DNA of 64,000 bases, from contig NZ_LCTF01000005.1 in the NCBI RefSeq assembly GCF_001663375.1, forward strand, positions 26,475-90,474, read 5' to 3'. Positions within the stretch are counted from its first letter, which is position 1. Each line of letters starts with the position of its first letter. This document shows, one piece after another, positions 1-7,783 of the stretch. This DNA is from Caldivirga sp. MU80 (lineage in GTDB: Archaea > Thermoproteota > Thermoprotei > Thermoproteales > Thermocladiaceae). Position numbers and translations under genes: made by a program. The notes beneath the pieces were generated by a model. It did not search any database. It saw only the letters and a program-made list of their open reading frames with translations, and was not told the origin of the DNA.

Positions 1-47
1 GCTTATAGTGGGCTTCGGCTAGGATGCTGTGGTAGAAGAGGGATAGG

Positions 48-207
48 TGTGCCCCGTTCCCCTCATGCCTGCGTTCCTAATCACCAGTCATCCCTTGTCG
101 GGACTTTGCCCCCATTCTCGGGGTGTCATCTTTTCACAGCCCACGGGGCAGGGACTGAACCCGCCCCATCACCGGCACTTTACCTCCGGAAGCGGGACAA
201 GACCTAA
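48..207 (+). ncRNA. Omega-RNA-like 3' end of a TnpB element lying mostly left of the window
   Basis: Positions 48-105 closely match the 3' end of the truncated tnpB at 63948-64000, so this is probably the right end of an IS607/IS605-type element whose body lies left of the window. It can fold: cttgtc (94-99) pairs with gacaag (196-201), CCCC-attctc-GGGG forms a hairpin near 111-124, GGGGC-a-GGG (145-153) pairs with CCC-GCCCC (160-167), and ccgg/ccgg closes another hairpin near 172-189. Frame 1 is open from base 1 to a TAA at 205-207, so a transposase C-terminus may overlap the RNA, as is known for TnpB omega-RNAs. The RNA role is inferred; the repeat and the pairing are visible. Confidence 0.5.
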
Positions 208-290
208 GTAAAGGGCTTACTTATAAACTTTTCGCAGAAATTATCTTAAAAGGAGACGAAAGGCTTATAAAGTTCGGTTCTATAGTGTCA

Positions 291-464
291 ATGATGCCGG
301 AGGCAATTTACTTCAAGGGCAAGGTAGTGATTGGGAAGAGGATTGGTAATAAGGTCTACGCAAGGATTGACGTGTATCTTGATGAGGGCGGAAAGGAGCT
401 CGCAAAGTACATCGGCAAGGAAATTGCTGGGATAGCGGTGGTGATTGAGGATGAAGACTCATAG
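291..464 (+). CDS. Small TnpB-associated protein (57 aa)
   Basis: This 57-residue reading frame begins MMPEAIYFKGKVV and ends in an acidic tail (IEDEDS). It overlaps the start of the following tnpB by about 14 bases, which suggests translational coupling. A TATA-like aggcttataa at 261-270 lies about 25 bases before the ATG, fitting a leaderless transcript for both genes. The pattern is a run of short beta strands with alternating basic and hydrophobic residues. I do not recognise the family; small accessory genes ahead of tnpB occur in other archaeal elements, so a DNA-binding or regulatory accessory role is plausible but unproven. Confidence 0.5.
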   Translation: MMPEAIYFKGKVVIGKRIGNKVYARIDVYLDEGGKELAKYIGKEIAGIAVVIEDEDS

Positions 465-1581
465 GACAATACTCATTAAGTTACCCAAGGATAAATGTGA
501 TGTTGATTACATAAGGAGGTTGATGGCTTTGGCGAACCTAGCCTACCGTGGCTTTGAAGTCTGGGCACCAGATCTTCCAAAAACAATACAGTACCAACTC
601 TATGGTTCTTTCAAGAACTACATGGGAAGTCTGGTCTTTGGAACTACACCAAAGAGGTGGTTTGCAAGGGCGTGGGTACCGCTGAAGACAGTAAGAGTTT
701 ATGCTGATAGCTCTATGAAGGGTGATAAGAGCGCACCAGTGGTTCTCGACTTCGAGAGTAGTGTTATTAGATTGCGCCAAGTTTGTAGGGATGAACTTGG
801 ATATTCTATCGAAGTCCAGATGCCCAAATGGGTTGTTGAGCGGGTTAGGGAGGGTGGTGATGTTAAGTATGCCATGATTGGTTTAAGAGATGATGAGCCC
901 TACCTAGCTTTGGTCGCTGAGCGCGAGGTGGAGCCTTATCAACCCAGTGGGTATATCCTAGCCATTGATATTAACTCTTGGAGTCACGGCATCGCATGGG
1001 GCCTCTTGAGGAGTGGTAGGATTGTATCGTTCAAGCAAGAAGGACTCAACCCACAGAGAATCGTATCTCTCTATAATCAAGCAGTGAAGCGAGAAAAGAA
1101 GGTAGGGCGATTAAAGAGACTCGGATTGGAAGATACATTAAATGCTAAGAGGGCTGGGAGGTTGGTTAGGAGGCTTAGGAGTCGTGCGTATAGGCTCATT
1201 AGGGCTGAGGCGGTTTTCCTAGCTAGGAAGCTCACTAAGAAAGCCCTCAGGTACAAGGCAATGGTGGTTATTGATGATGTTGATTGGGAAAGCTTGAGGG
1301 AACTCCTCACAAGGAAGTATGGAGGGAAGGTTGGTAAGTTGCTTTTATCGGGGCTCAAGAGGTTCGTGAAGTTATTAGTCACTCAGTTACAGTGGTACGG
1401 CGTACCATATGAGTTCAGGAGACTGTATAGCAAGAAGTGCCCAAGGTGCGGGCACAAACTAACACAACAAAAAGGAAGAACCATGGTTTGCGAAAACTGT
1501 GGGTTCAAAGCACCAAGGGACGAGGTACCCATATACTGGGCATTGAAGGCCATGCCCGGAGCCTCGGCGGGCCTAACCTAG
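451..1581 (+). CDS. tnpB: TnpB RNA-guided nuclease (IS605/IS607-type OrfB)
   Basis: About 376 residues, a normal TnpB length; start taken at ATG 451, with an in-frame TTG at 445. RuvC-I is AIDINSWSHG near residue 172 with the catalytic Asp. The RuvC-II position reads VVIDDVDW, with Asp where TnpB normally has Glu. The zinc finger is intact (CPRCGHKL then CENCGF). RuvC-III reads PRDEVPIYWALK, keeping an Asp but not the usual NAA pattern. TnpB normally cuts DNA next to the transposon end, guided by an RNA from the element's 3' end. The altered RuvC-II/III residues make activity uncertain. No tnpA partner accompanies it. The 3' end and following 100 bases are GC-rich and may hold its omega-RNA. 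Confidence 0.85.
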   Translation: MKTHRTILIKLPKDKCDVDYIRRLMALANLAYRGFEVWAPDLPKTIQYQLYGSFKNYMGSLVFGTTPKRWFARAWVPLKTVRVYADSSMKGDKSAPVVLDFESSVIRLRQVCRDELGYSIEVQMPKWVVERVREGGDVKYAMIGLRDDEPYLALVAEREVEPYQPSGYILAIDINSWSHGIAWGLLRSGRIVSFKQEGLNPQRIVSLYNQAVKREKKVGRLKRLGLEDTLNAKRAGRLVRRLRSRAYRLIRAEAVFLARKLTKKALRYKAMVVIDDVDWESLRELLTRKYGGKVGKLLLSGLKRFVKLLVTQLQWYGVPYEFRRLYSKKCPRCGHKLTQQKGRTMVCENCGFKAPRDEVPIYWALKAMPGASAGLT

Positions 1582-1784
1582 ATGGAAGCCCCATGCCGTT
1601 GGGCTCAACAACCACCCATGAACCCACAAGAATACCCAAAACCCTATGGACAAGGTGGAAGTCCTAGGTGCAACAAATAAACATAAACAAACGAGAACAA
1701 ACACCTAGGGACAAACGGGAGGTAGGTAGAGGTTTTCACATTTATGCATCAGTTTTATAAGGCATTTCTTCACTAAAGGGTGGT
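1582..1784 (+). other. 3' region of tnpB element and promoter of the next gene
   Basis: Bases 1582-1680 continue the GC-rich 3' end of the tnpB gene, where omega-RNA is expected, and contain no convincing gene. A TATA-like agttttataagg at 1751-1762 sits about 25 bases before the GTG at 1785, the expected distance for a leaderless archaeal gene. The exact right end of the element could not be set. Confidence 0.4.
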
Positions 1785-2282
1785 GTGAGTAGGCTTGCCC
1801 AATTAGCCTTCGTGATTAAGGAGTTGGGTGTTAGGGCTAGTGAGGTCCTTAGTGATGGTGATGATGGCCTTGAGGCTAGGGTTAGGATTCAAAAGGTTGT
1901 TTACTTTCTTAAGCGGTTAGGCTTTGATATTGGTTATGAATTTGACCTCTATTACCATGGACCGTACTCGTCTGCCCTCGCCGATGATTACTATTTACTG
2001 GCGGGGCGTGGTGATGAGGAGATAAATGGATTAGCAACTCTTTGTGAAGGGGGTAAGGTTTGTAATGGCGAAATGGGTAGGCTCATTAATGAGCTCAATA
2101 AGTGGGACACGACAGCACTTGAAGTTGCGGCAACACTTGCTGACTTACTCGAAAGCCCTGACTTCAAGGGAGACCTAAATGGAGCAATTGAACATGTGAA
2201 GTTCTTGAAGCCTTGGATAGAGGATGGTAATGTCGAGGATGCGTTAAGACTACTTAGAAGCTTAGGCATACTTAAAGCCTAG
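1785..2282 (+). CDS. YwgA-like protein (possible antitoxin partner)
   Basis: 165 residues. The N-terminal half has the pattern RIQKVVYFLKRLGF followed by FDLYYHGPYS at about residues 31-60, typical of YwgA-like proteins and reminiscent of Panacea/SocA-type domains; the C-terminal half is helical. GTG start at 1785 is placed by the TATA box 25-30 bp upstream. The stop is 9 bases from the start of a PIN-domain gene, so the pair probably forms one transcript. PIN genes commonly have a small partner as antitoxin; assigning this protein that role is inference from position and domain resemblance only. Confidence 0.6.
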   Translation: MSRLAQLAFVIKELGVRASEVLSDGDDGLEARVRIQKVVYFLKRLGFDIGYEFDLYYHGPYSSALADDYYLLAGRGDEEINGLATLCEGGKVCNGEMGRLINELNKWDTTALEVAATLADLLESPDFKGDLNGAIEHVKFLKPWIEDGNVEDALRLLRSLGILKA

Positions 2283-2291
2283 GTGTTTTGC

Positions 2292-2773
2292 GTGAATTGT
2301 ATTCATGTGGACGCAAACATATTACTAAACCCAAGGATCTTACGCAGTTTATTACAGGTTTATTACAGAGGTGCCGTAATAGTGGGTACGTGATTAAAAT
2401 ATCTCCATTCACATTGACAGAATTCATTAGTAAATACGGAGAACACGTAAGACTGTCAAGGCAGGCATTATACATGCCCAATGATCCACTCAATATACTT
2501 CTCAATGGTATAGCTGAGGGTTTGATAGATATATTCGTGATTAAAGATGAGAAACTGGGTGATTTCATAAGTTACATTAATGAATTAAGAAGTGAAGTTG
2601 CATGGCTTCATTCAATGGACATATTAATATTGGCATCAGCGTTAATTGATGAGGAGTGTAATGGGCTCATAACCCTCGACTCTAGAATGATTAAGTCTAG
2701 AAAAATCGGGAAGATACTCCATAAGGCTAAAAAGCACTTATATGATGAGGAATTAAAAAGATTAAACACTTAA
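2292..2773 (+). pseudogene. PIN-domain nuclease gene broken by an 11-bp tandem duplication
   Basis: Translation from GTG 2292 gives a PIN start (IHVDANILLNPRILRSLLQ) and then hits a TGA at about 2391. The rest of the PIN domain (FTLTEFIS, then LHSMDILILASALID and ITLDSRM) continues in another frame to 2773. The break coincides with an 11-bp direct repeat, gtttattacag, at 2347-2357 and 2358-2368. Removing one copy restores an unbroken frame of about 155 residues with the four acidic PIN positions (D near the N-terminus, E, D, D). The gene follows the YwgA-like gene by 9 bases. PIN proteins are Mg-dependent RNases and often toxins. As it stands, no full-length protein is made unless frameshifting or slippage occurs. 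Confidence 0.75.
2347..2368 (+). repeat. 11-bp tandem duplication
   Basis: Two adjacent perfect copies of gtttattacag. Eleven is not a multiple of three, and the second copy throws the PIN gene out of frame. Confidence 0.9.
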
Positions 2774-3314
2774 AAATACATAGGAATGAGTCATTGACCA
2801 ATCCTTAAATCCAGTTAATACATTAGTTCCGTTGCTTACTTAGAGCTTTTTCAGCACGCCAATCCTCATTGATTAGATAGGGAGTATGGGGCAGATTAAT
2901 CAATAACCATATTTAATGTTGACACAAAGACTAGGTGATAACTATACTAATAATATTTTTAATACCTCATTTTAAGGTCTTGAAGAACATGTATGCACCT
3001 AATTATCATAATATGATGTTAATTATACATCATTAATTCTATATTCTCTCCCTAATCCTTATATTCTCTATTATTCTCTATATTCTCTTTTCTCATTCCT
3101 AAAGGCAATGGCAAAAATTGATAATACATATAAGGCGAAATGAACATACAAGCTAAAGTAGTAACAACTAATTACAAACTTATGTAAAAATTCAAATCTT
3201 TGACGTGGGAAATTAAGATGGGGCACTTAAAGTATGCTTTAGGGTTTGTCTCTAAATTGTGTAAATGTCTTCACTTAATTTAAGATACCTTGTGTTTAAT
3301 ATGATTTAGTGCAT
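2774..3314. other. AT-rich gene-free stretch
   Basis: No coding frame or RNA gene was recognised. It is AT-rich, and around 3040-3100 carries a run of imperfect tattctct-type pyrimidine repeats. It separates the PIN cassette from the converging secreted-protein gene and may hold terminators for both, but none is clear. Confidence 0.5.
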
Positions 3315-4460
3315 TTAGTGTGATGTGGGTGGTGTTGGTATGTTTGGTGTTGTTGGTTTGAATGTTATTGTTATGTTCATGGTTACGGATGTGAATTGAC
3401 CTGATAGGATATTGCTTATGACTAGGTAGTAGCCGTCATTAGCCAACTGGGCTGTGTTTAACATTACCGTTGTGTTGAAGCTTGTTGAGTTACCACCATA
3501 GTAGTAGGCTGGGCCTGTGAAATTAACCGCCTGCTGTGCATTTAAATTCTTAAAGTAGTTGAATTGGTCCGGCGTAAATATGAATAATTTAACTTGGCTT
3601 GATGCCTGTACGTTAATGTTCAACTCCACGTATGTGCCATTGGTGATGGTAGCCAGGTTATATTGGATTGGTAGGTAGATGTACTCATTGGGACCCATGA
3701 GTAATGGCAGAGAGAGAAGTGATGAGTTAGTTGAGCTTACGGTGAACGTGATAGGTCCACTACACCAATTGCTCAATTCCAGGACTAACCACGTCATGTT
3801 TTCAAGCTTCACAGAGCATCCCTGGGATTGGAAGTATTGGGGTATGTTTATGTTTGGACCAGGTATCTCGGTGACTGGGCAGTAACCCTCTATTACATAA
3901 GTTGGGGCATAACCAATGTAGTAGCCGTAGTAGGCGAAGTCACCATCCATGAGCCCACCCCAGTGTAGGGGTGCATTACTAATCATGTACTGCACGAAAC
4001 CACTTGGGGTGTATCCGCTTGGGAACAATACCTCCTCACCCACGGATAAGAAGCCCTGATACTGATCAAGATACTCGTAGAAGTCTTCATTAAACCCATA
4101 GTGGCTTATTGAAGGGTTCTGGGACATAGCCTCAAACCTAATGTAGGCGAAGTTACTCAACCATGGACAATACTGGAGTGGTGACGCGTTCCTAGAACTC
4201 AGTATTGGAAGTGGTGGAAGTTGTATTAAACCCTTAGAAGTTTCATTCTTACTGGAAACCCTATACTGGTTAACAATGCTTATAAATTGGGAGACCCACG
4301 AGGAATCAATACCACCTTGCTCTGACCCAGAACCCTGAACCTGACTTTGCATTTCAGAGATAGTGCTGGTGGTATTTATTGAATGAGCCTGTGGCGTTAC
4401 GTTATTGAGCTTTAGGGTATGGATAATTGCGAATGCGACGAGCATAGTGAACACCATCAT
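3315..4460 (-). CDS. Secreted CAP (SCP-like) domain protein
   Basis: 381 residues. An N-terminal hydrophobic stretch (MVFTMLVAFAIIHTL) acts as signal peptide or anchor, followed by a Ser/Gln/Thr-rich linker. Residues about 60-180 resemble a CAP/SCP domain: VNQYRVSS, LPPLPILSSRNASP, LSNFAYIRFEAM, PSISHYGFNEDF, then VGEEVLFP and a region ending in HWGGLMD. The rest is a beta-rich region with many N-glycosylation sequons and a proline/threonine tail, typical of exported crenarchaeal proteins. It starts 2 bases after the stop of the cysteine-rich gene, so the two are one operon. CAP proteins are extracellular; no specific activity can be assigned. Confidence 0.7.
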   Translation of the reverse strand: MMVFTMLVAFAIIHTLKLNNVTPQAHSINTTSTISEMQSQVQGSGSEQGGIDSSWVSQFISIVNQYRVSSKNETSKGLIQLPPLPILSSRNASPLQYCPWLSNFAYIRFEAMSQNPSISHYGFNEDFYEYLDQYQGFLSVGEEVLFPSGYTPSGFVQYMISNAPLHWGGLMDGDFAYYGYYIGYAPTYVIEGYCPVTEIPGPNINIPQYFQSQGCSVKLENMTWLVLELSNWCSGPITFTVSSTNSSLLSLPLLMGPNEYIYLPIQYNLATITNGTYVELNINVQASSQVKLFIFTPDQFNYFKNLNAQQAVNFTGPAYYYGGNSTSFNTTVMLNTAQLANDGYYLVISNILSGQFTSVTMNITITFKPTTPNIPTPPTSH

Positions 4461-4462
4461 AA

Positions 4463-5386
4463 CTATGATCCTATAATCTTGCCGCGTGATCTATGGGTTT
4501 GTAGCTTAACTGGCTCGGTGTAATACTTGGGCGTAGGCGTTTCTGGTTCAGGTGTTGGCTCAGGTATTAGGATTGGCCCCGGTGTCTCTTCGCTCTCCCT
4601 GTCTTTGCTTATTTGAATTACATTTGGGAATATTTTCATTAGAATGTCCTTAACCTCGCTGCTTAGTCCGTGTAGGTATGCTTTGCGTATTGAGTACCTG
4701 TCTATGCCCAGGTCCTCAAGCTCAGTGATCATTAGCTTGGTTATGTTGTCCTCAAGGTCTCTGCAACCCCTCTCCCCACCTTCCCTTAGCATTGTGCCTA
4801 TTATTGACCCAACCCTACTCACGATTTGCCAGTCCTCAAAACCTGATTTACCAATCCTCCTGAACTCCCTCTTAAACTCCTCAAGTTCAAAACAACCCTC
4901 AGGGAAGCAACTCTTAAACTCACCACACGACCACTTAACACCAGTATTACCCCAAATGGCTCTACACATTGAGTAACACCTATTAAGCTCAGGGGCATTA
5001 TCACCATAATACCTAACACAATCCCTCATACAATCAGCAAGCTCATCGGTAAACTGCCCCTCCGCAACCTCACCCTTAGCCTCACTCTTGGCTTCACCTA
5101 CAGTTGATGCCAGCTTAGTGGGCCTAGTGGTCATATTCCTGTAATACTCTTCGCAATACCTAGATAAATCATCAACATTCCCCACTAATCTAGCGCAGTA
5201 ATCCTTAAACCTAACCATAGTCTCATAATCATTAATGCTCATTAACCTGCCTTGAACCATTGCATCAATTATTCTACCAAACTGGTCAATGCAATCCCTG
5301 TAACACCCAGCCCTGGCTGGAGAACCAGCCCTATTGTAATCCTCACACTTATGCAAACAATCAATCAACCAAACATGGTAAGCCAT
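4463..5386 (-). CDS. Cysteine-rich protein with twin CX3C motifs
   Basis: 307 residues, no recognised family. It has two twin-CX3C units: CLHKC with CYRDC near residues 10-32, and CMRDC with CYSMC near 118-141, followed by a third cluster (WSCGEFKSCFPEGCFE). Spacing between the paired motifs is about 13 residues, similar to the disulfide-linked helical hairpins of small Tim/CHCH proteins. No signal peptide is visible. The C-terminus is a proline/glutamate-rich low-complexity tail. It is the first gene of an operon with the CAP-domain protein. Disulfide-stapled helical hairpins are inferred; intracellular disulfides are common in Thermoproteales. Confidence 0.65.
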   Translation of the reverse strand: MAYHVWLIDCLHKCEDYNRAGSPARAGCYRDCIDQFGRIIDAMVQGRLMSINDYETMVRFKDYCARLVGNVDDLSRYCEEYYRNMTTRPTKLASTVGEAKSEAKGEVAEGQFTDELADCMRDCVRYYGDNAPELNRCYSMCRAIWGNTGVKWSCGEFKSCFPEGCFELEEFKREFRRIGKSGFEDWQIVSRVGSIIGTMLREGGERGCRDLEDNITKLMITELEDLGIDRYSIRKAYLHGLSSEVKDILMKIFPNVIQISKDRESEETPGPILIPEPTPEPETPTPKYYTEPVKLQTHRSRGKIIGS

Positions 5387-5702
5387 AGTAAACCACCTTA
5401 ACAGTCACAATCCGTATAATCAACATAACTGCAATACAAGGAAACACAACCATAATGTAATTTGCACCCAAGGGTGCTTATAAGCATTATACTGCTTAGG
5501 AATTTAAACCAAAACCATTTAATCACTATAATTTACACACCAGTTGCCATTCAGGCCACGGTTAATCGGTTAACAGCCAGCAGTTAAGAGGTATACGTGA
5601 GACACCTCTCTTTAGTTATACCTAGAACTAGTAAGGATACTTTGTTTAAGTATTATTGATGTGCTTTCGAAATATTTAAAAGTTAAGCAAAGAGTGACGG
5701 AC
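5387..5702. other. Divergent intergenic region
   Basis: This separates the cysteine-rich operon from the rightward membrane-protein gene. A hairpin (agaggt...acctct) near 5586-5610 and a TATA-like atatttaaaag near 5678-5688 are visible. No gene was recognised. Confidence 0.4.
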
Positions 5703-6245
5703 ATGAGCAGTCAGCCTAGCCCTAGTAGTGAGCTTTTGAATTATATAAGGATGGCTAGGCGTGGCGTATTAATTATGCTCTATATTATCCCTGTTAATAT
5801 CTTACTGCTTCTAATTTTCATTACCTTAGTAGCTCTTACAGAAAATCCGTTACTATCGTTATTATATTATCTCCTTGATGCAATAATAGTACTATTCATG
5901 GTTATTTACGGTGCACATCTGCAGCAGAGAGGTATTAGGGGTATTGGATGGTCTTACAATAACTCCACGTTGATTAAGGATACTGGGTCGTTATTTTGGT
6001 ACTGGGTCATTTACGCAGTGATACCGTTATTTGGGTTAATATTCCTTGGGTTTAAAATAGCTGATATAGCTGAGGACCTCTATAACATGTTCAACATTAA
6101 GGAGTTTAATACGGCAATATCTAGGTGGGAATGGTCAGCATACTTAGCAATAGTGTTTGGTATAGGTTACATTATCGCAGTATTCGCAATGTACAATACG
6201 TATAAGGGCCTTGACAAGGCACTGAAATCGGTAACGCTACAATAA
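5703..6245 (+). CDS. Four-helix membrane protein, unknown function
   Basis: About 180 residues from ATG 5703 (MSSQPSPSSELL); an in-frame GTG at 5661 would add 14 residues, but the TATA-like box at 5678-5688 lies between the two. Four hydrophobic segments are visible: VLIMLYIIPVNILLLL, LLYYLLDAIIVLFMVI, WYWVIYAVIPLFGLIF and YLAIVFGIGYIIAVFAM. This overall plan is common in crenarchaeal multi-spanning proteins of unknown role. No catalytic motif seen. It stands alone with its own promoter. Confidence 0.6.
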   Translation: MSSQPSPSSELLNYIRMARRGVLIMLYIIPVNILLLLIFITLVALTENPLLSLLYYLLDAIIVLFMVIYGAHLQQRGIRGIGWSYNNSTLIKDTGSLFWYWVIYAVIPLFGLIFLGFKIADIAEDLYNMFNIKEFNTAISRWEWSAYLAIVFGIGYIIAVFAMYNTYKGLDKALKSVTLQ

Positions 6246-6298
6246 TTAACTAATTCCATTACCTTACGTGCTTTTAAACCCTAAGGCACATGTTAAAC

Positions 6299-7081
6299 AT
6301 GGCTCAACCTCAACAACCTCAGGAGGATCCACTGGCTTTATTTAAAGAGCAGTTGAGGAAGTTGGTGGAAGGGGCTAAGCCTATTCAGTGTCCTACTGGT
6401 GTGGTGTTCACTGTCTATGGTTCATTCTTCACTGCGCACTACCAATGTGATGAACTTGCTGATTTCATTGCCAGTGGTCTTCATCCGTCTACACGGGTGT
6501 CTATGCACATTGCCTGGAGGCTTTCATTAGGCATCCTCAGGCGTAGGCATGGGGAGGGTGCATTCACCCTAATCCCACCTGGCTTACTTTATGCACTTAA
6601 TGAGAAGGGTGATGAAGCATCCTTTACCCTTGGCTTCGGTAGGCCGTTTAGCAGCGGCTTCACGCAATTCTTCACAGCATTCCCCCTCGTATTTGCCTTG
6701 CATGGGATTGAGAGGGATTGGTTCTACACCATTAACATGAAGGACATCTACACTTTTTACATCACCTTGAACATTAATGATAATGAGGACGTGTACTACT
6801 TCACATTCGGCTTAACCGATGACTTGAGGGATGAATCTAAAGCACCCTTGGCAAGTCTATTCCGTAAAGATAAAATTACTTCATACACTGGCTTAACCGA
6901 AACCAGGTTCATGAGTACTGACTTCGGCTTAAACCCAATTCACATTGAGCAGGAGATTACAGTCATATCACACTTCATAGCTGAGGCAATCTCCCACGGC
7001 AGGTTTTCATCATGGGTGCATAAGGACACATGCACAGGCAGAACACGCATTCAAGTCTACACCCCACTACAGGTTAAATAA
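6299..7081 (+). CDS. Hypothetical protein, 260 aa
   Basis: Start placed at ATG 6299 (MAQPQQPQED) because the TATA-like gcttttaaacc at 6270-6280 fits a leaderless start there; ATG 6290 is also in frame. The protein is soluble, with no membrane segment, mixed alpha/beta composition and several Phe/Tyr-rich strands. I recognise no family or motif. The coding sequence has normal codon use for the region, so it is probably real. Confidence 0.55.
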   Translation: MAQPQQPQEDPLALFKEQLRKLVEGAKPIQCPTGVVFTVYGSFFTAHYQCDELADFIASGLHPSTRVSMHIAWRLSLGILRRRHGEGAFTLIPPGLLYALNEKGDEASFTLGFGRPFSSGFTQFFTAFPLVFALHGIERDWFYTINMKDIYTFYITLNINDNEDVYYFTFGLTDDLRDESKAPLASLFRKDKITSYTGLTETRFMSTDFGLNPIHIEQEITVISHFIAEAISHGRFSSWVHKDTCTGRTRIQVYTPLQVK

Positions 7082-7468
7082 CAGACAACACAAATAACCC
7101 TAATAATAATGTACAATCAGATACTTCAAAATTTATTTAATTTCAGAACTTTCCTCTACATTTCACCACACCTTTGCAGTATCCTTAGTCATTATACGAA
7201 GCATTAGCCTATTAGGGGCAGGGACATTAAGCAGTGCGTTAATTAGCCGTTACCTTACGTCGCATAGAGTAATGATAACCTAACATATGATGGATTGTTA
7301 AGCAGCATTAAGTGGCTCAATAATTCTAAGGTGTATATAAGGTAATGGCTTAGTGAATTACTTGAGTTATTATGTGTAGGGTCTTTGTTACCTTAAATTA
7401 GATTTTAAACCCTGGTTCACTACTTCATGTTTTATACTCATTAACAGATTGGAAAAAAGAATCTTTTC
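7082..7468. other. AT-rich gene-free stretch
   Basis: No coding frame, RNA gene or repeat was recognised here. The right part lies immediately downstream of the leftward tRNA-Gln and would contain its transcription stop. Confidence 0.4.
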
Positions 7469-7544
7469 TGGTAGCCGGGCCCGGATTCGAACCGGGGTCA
7501 GTGGGTCCAGAGCCCACCATCCTTGGCCGCTAGACGACCCGGCT
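7469..7544 (-). tRNA. tRNA-Gln (CTG anticodon), CCA encoded
   Basis: The minus strand folds as a full cloverleaf: acceptor AGCCGGG pairs with CCCGGCT, D arm begins GTCTAGCGG, anticodon stem GTGGG/CCCAC encloses loop CTCTGGA with anticodon CTG, and the T arm is CCCGG-TTCGAAT-CCGGG. Discriminator A is followed by an encoded CCA. No intron. A TATA-like tttttaaatt lies upstream on the minus strand (about 7566-7576). In archaea this tRNA is first charged with Glu and then amidated by GatDE; gatE is in this window at 52 kb. Confidence 0.95.
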
Positions 7545-7718
7545 CAAAACATTAGGCAAACCAGAATTTAAAAACACTACCCAATGTAACCGATGATTAT
7601 AGTTAATTTTCACCATTCATGGCGGATTGCAGTACTGCGTGGGATCTCATGGCGGTGGATTCACAGGGCCCAGCTTTACTAGGGTATTTAGTAGTCTCCG
7701 TATAGGAGTAACTACCAA

Positions 7719-7760
7719 GACCCCTCAGAGTGAAAGCCCAGCTTGCAGGGCGAGGGGGTC
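7719..7760 (-). repeat. Solitary transposon-end hairpin (IS605-type right-end/omega-RNA scaffold), copy A
   Basis: Read on the minus strand it begins gaccccctcgccc and ends gaggggtc: the outer gaccccctc/gaggggtc pair encloses a GCCC/GGGC inner stem. The same plan (gacccc-ctc, GCCC..GGGC, then the complement) is found at 47815 and 51681 and resembles the right ends of many IS200/IS605 elements, which form the 3' scaffold of omega-RNA. No transposase gene adjoins it. Confidence 0.5.
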
Positions 7761-7783
7761 ATATCCAGCAACTTGGGTTGTCC

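Noticed and set aside
1437..1667. Open frame overlapping the tnpB 3' end
   Set aside because: Out of frame with tnpB and without promoter; the region fits omega-RNA better.
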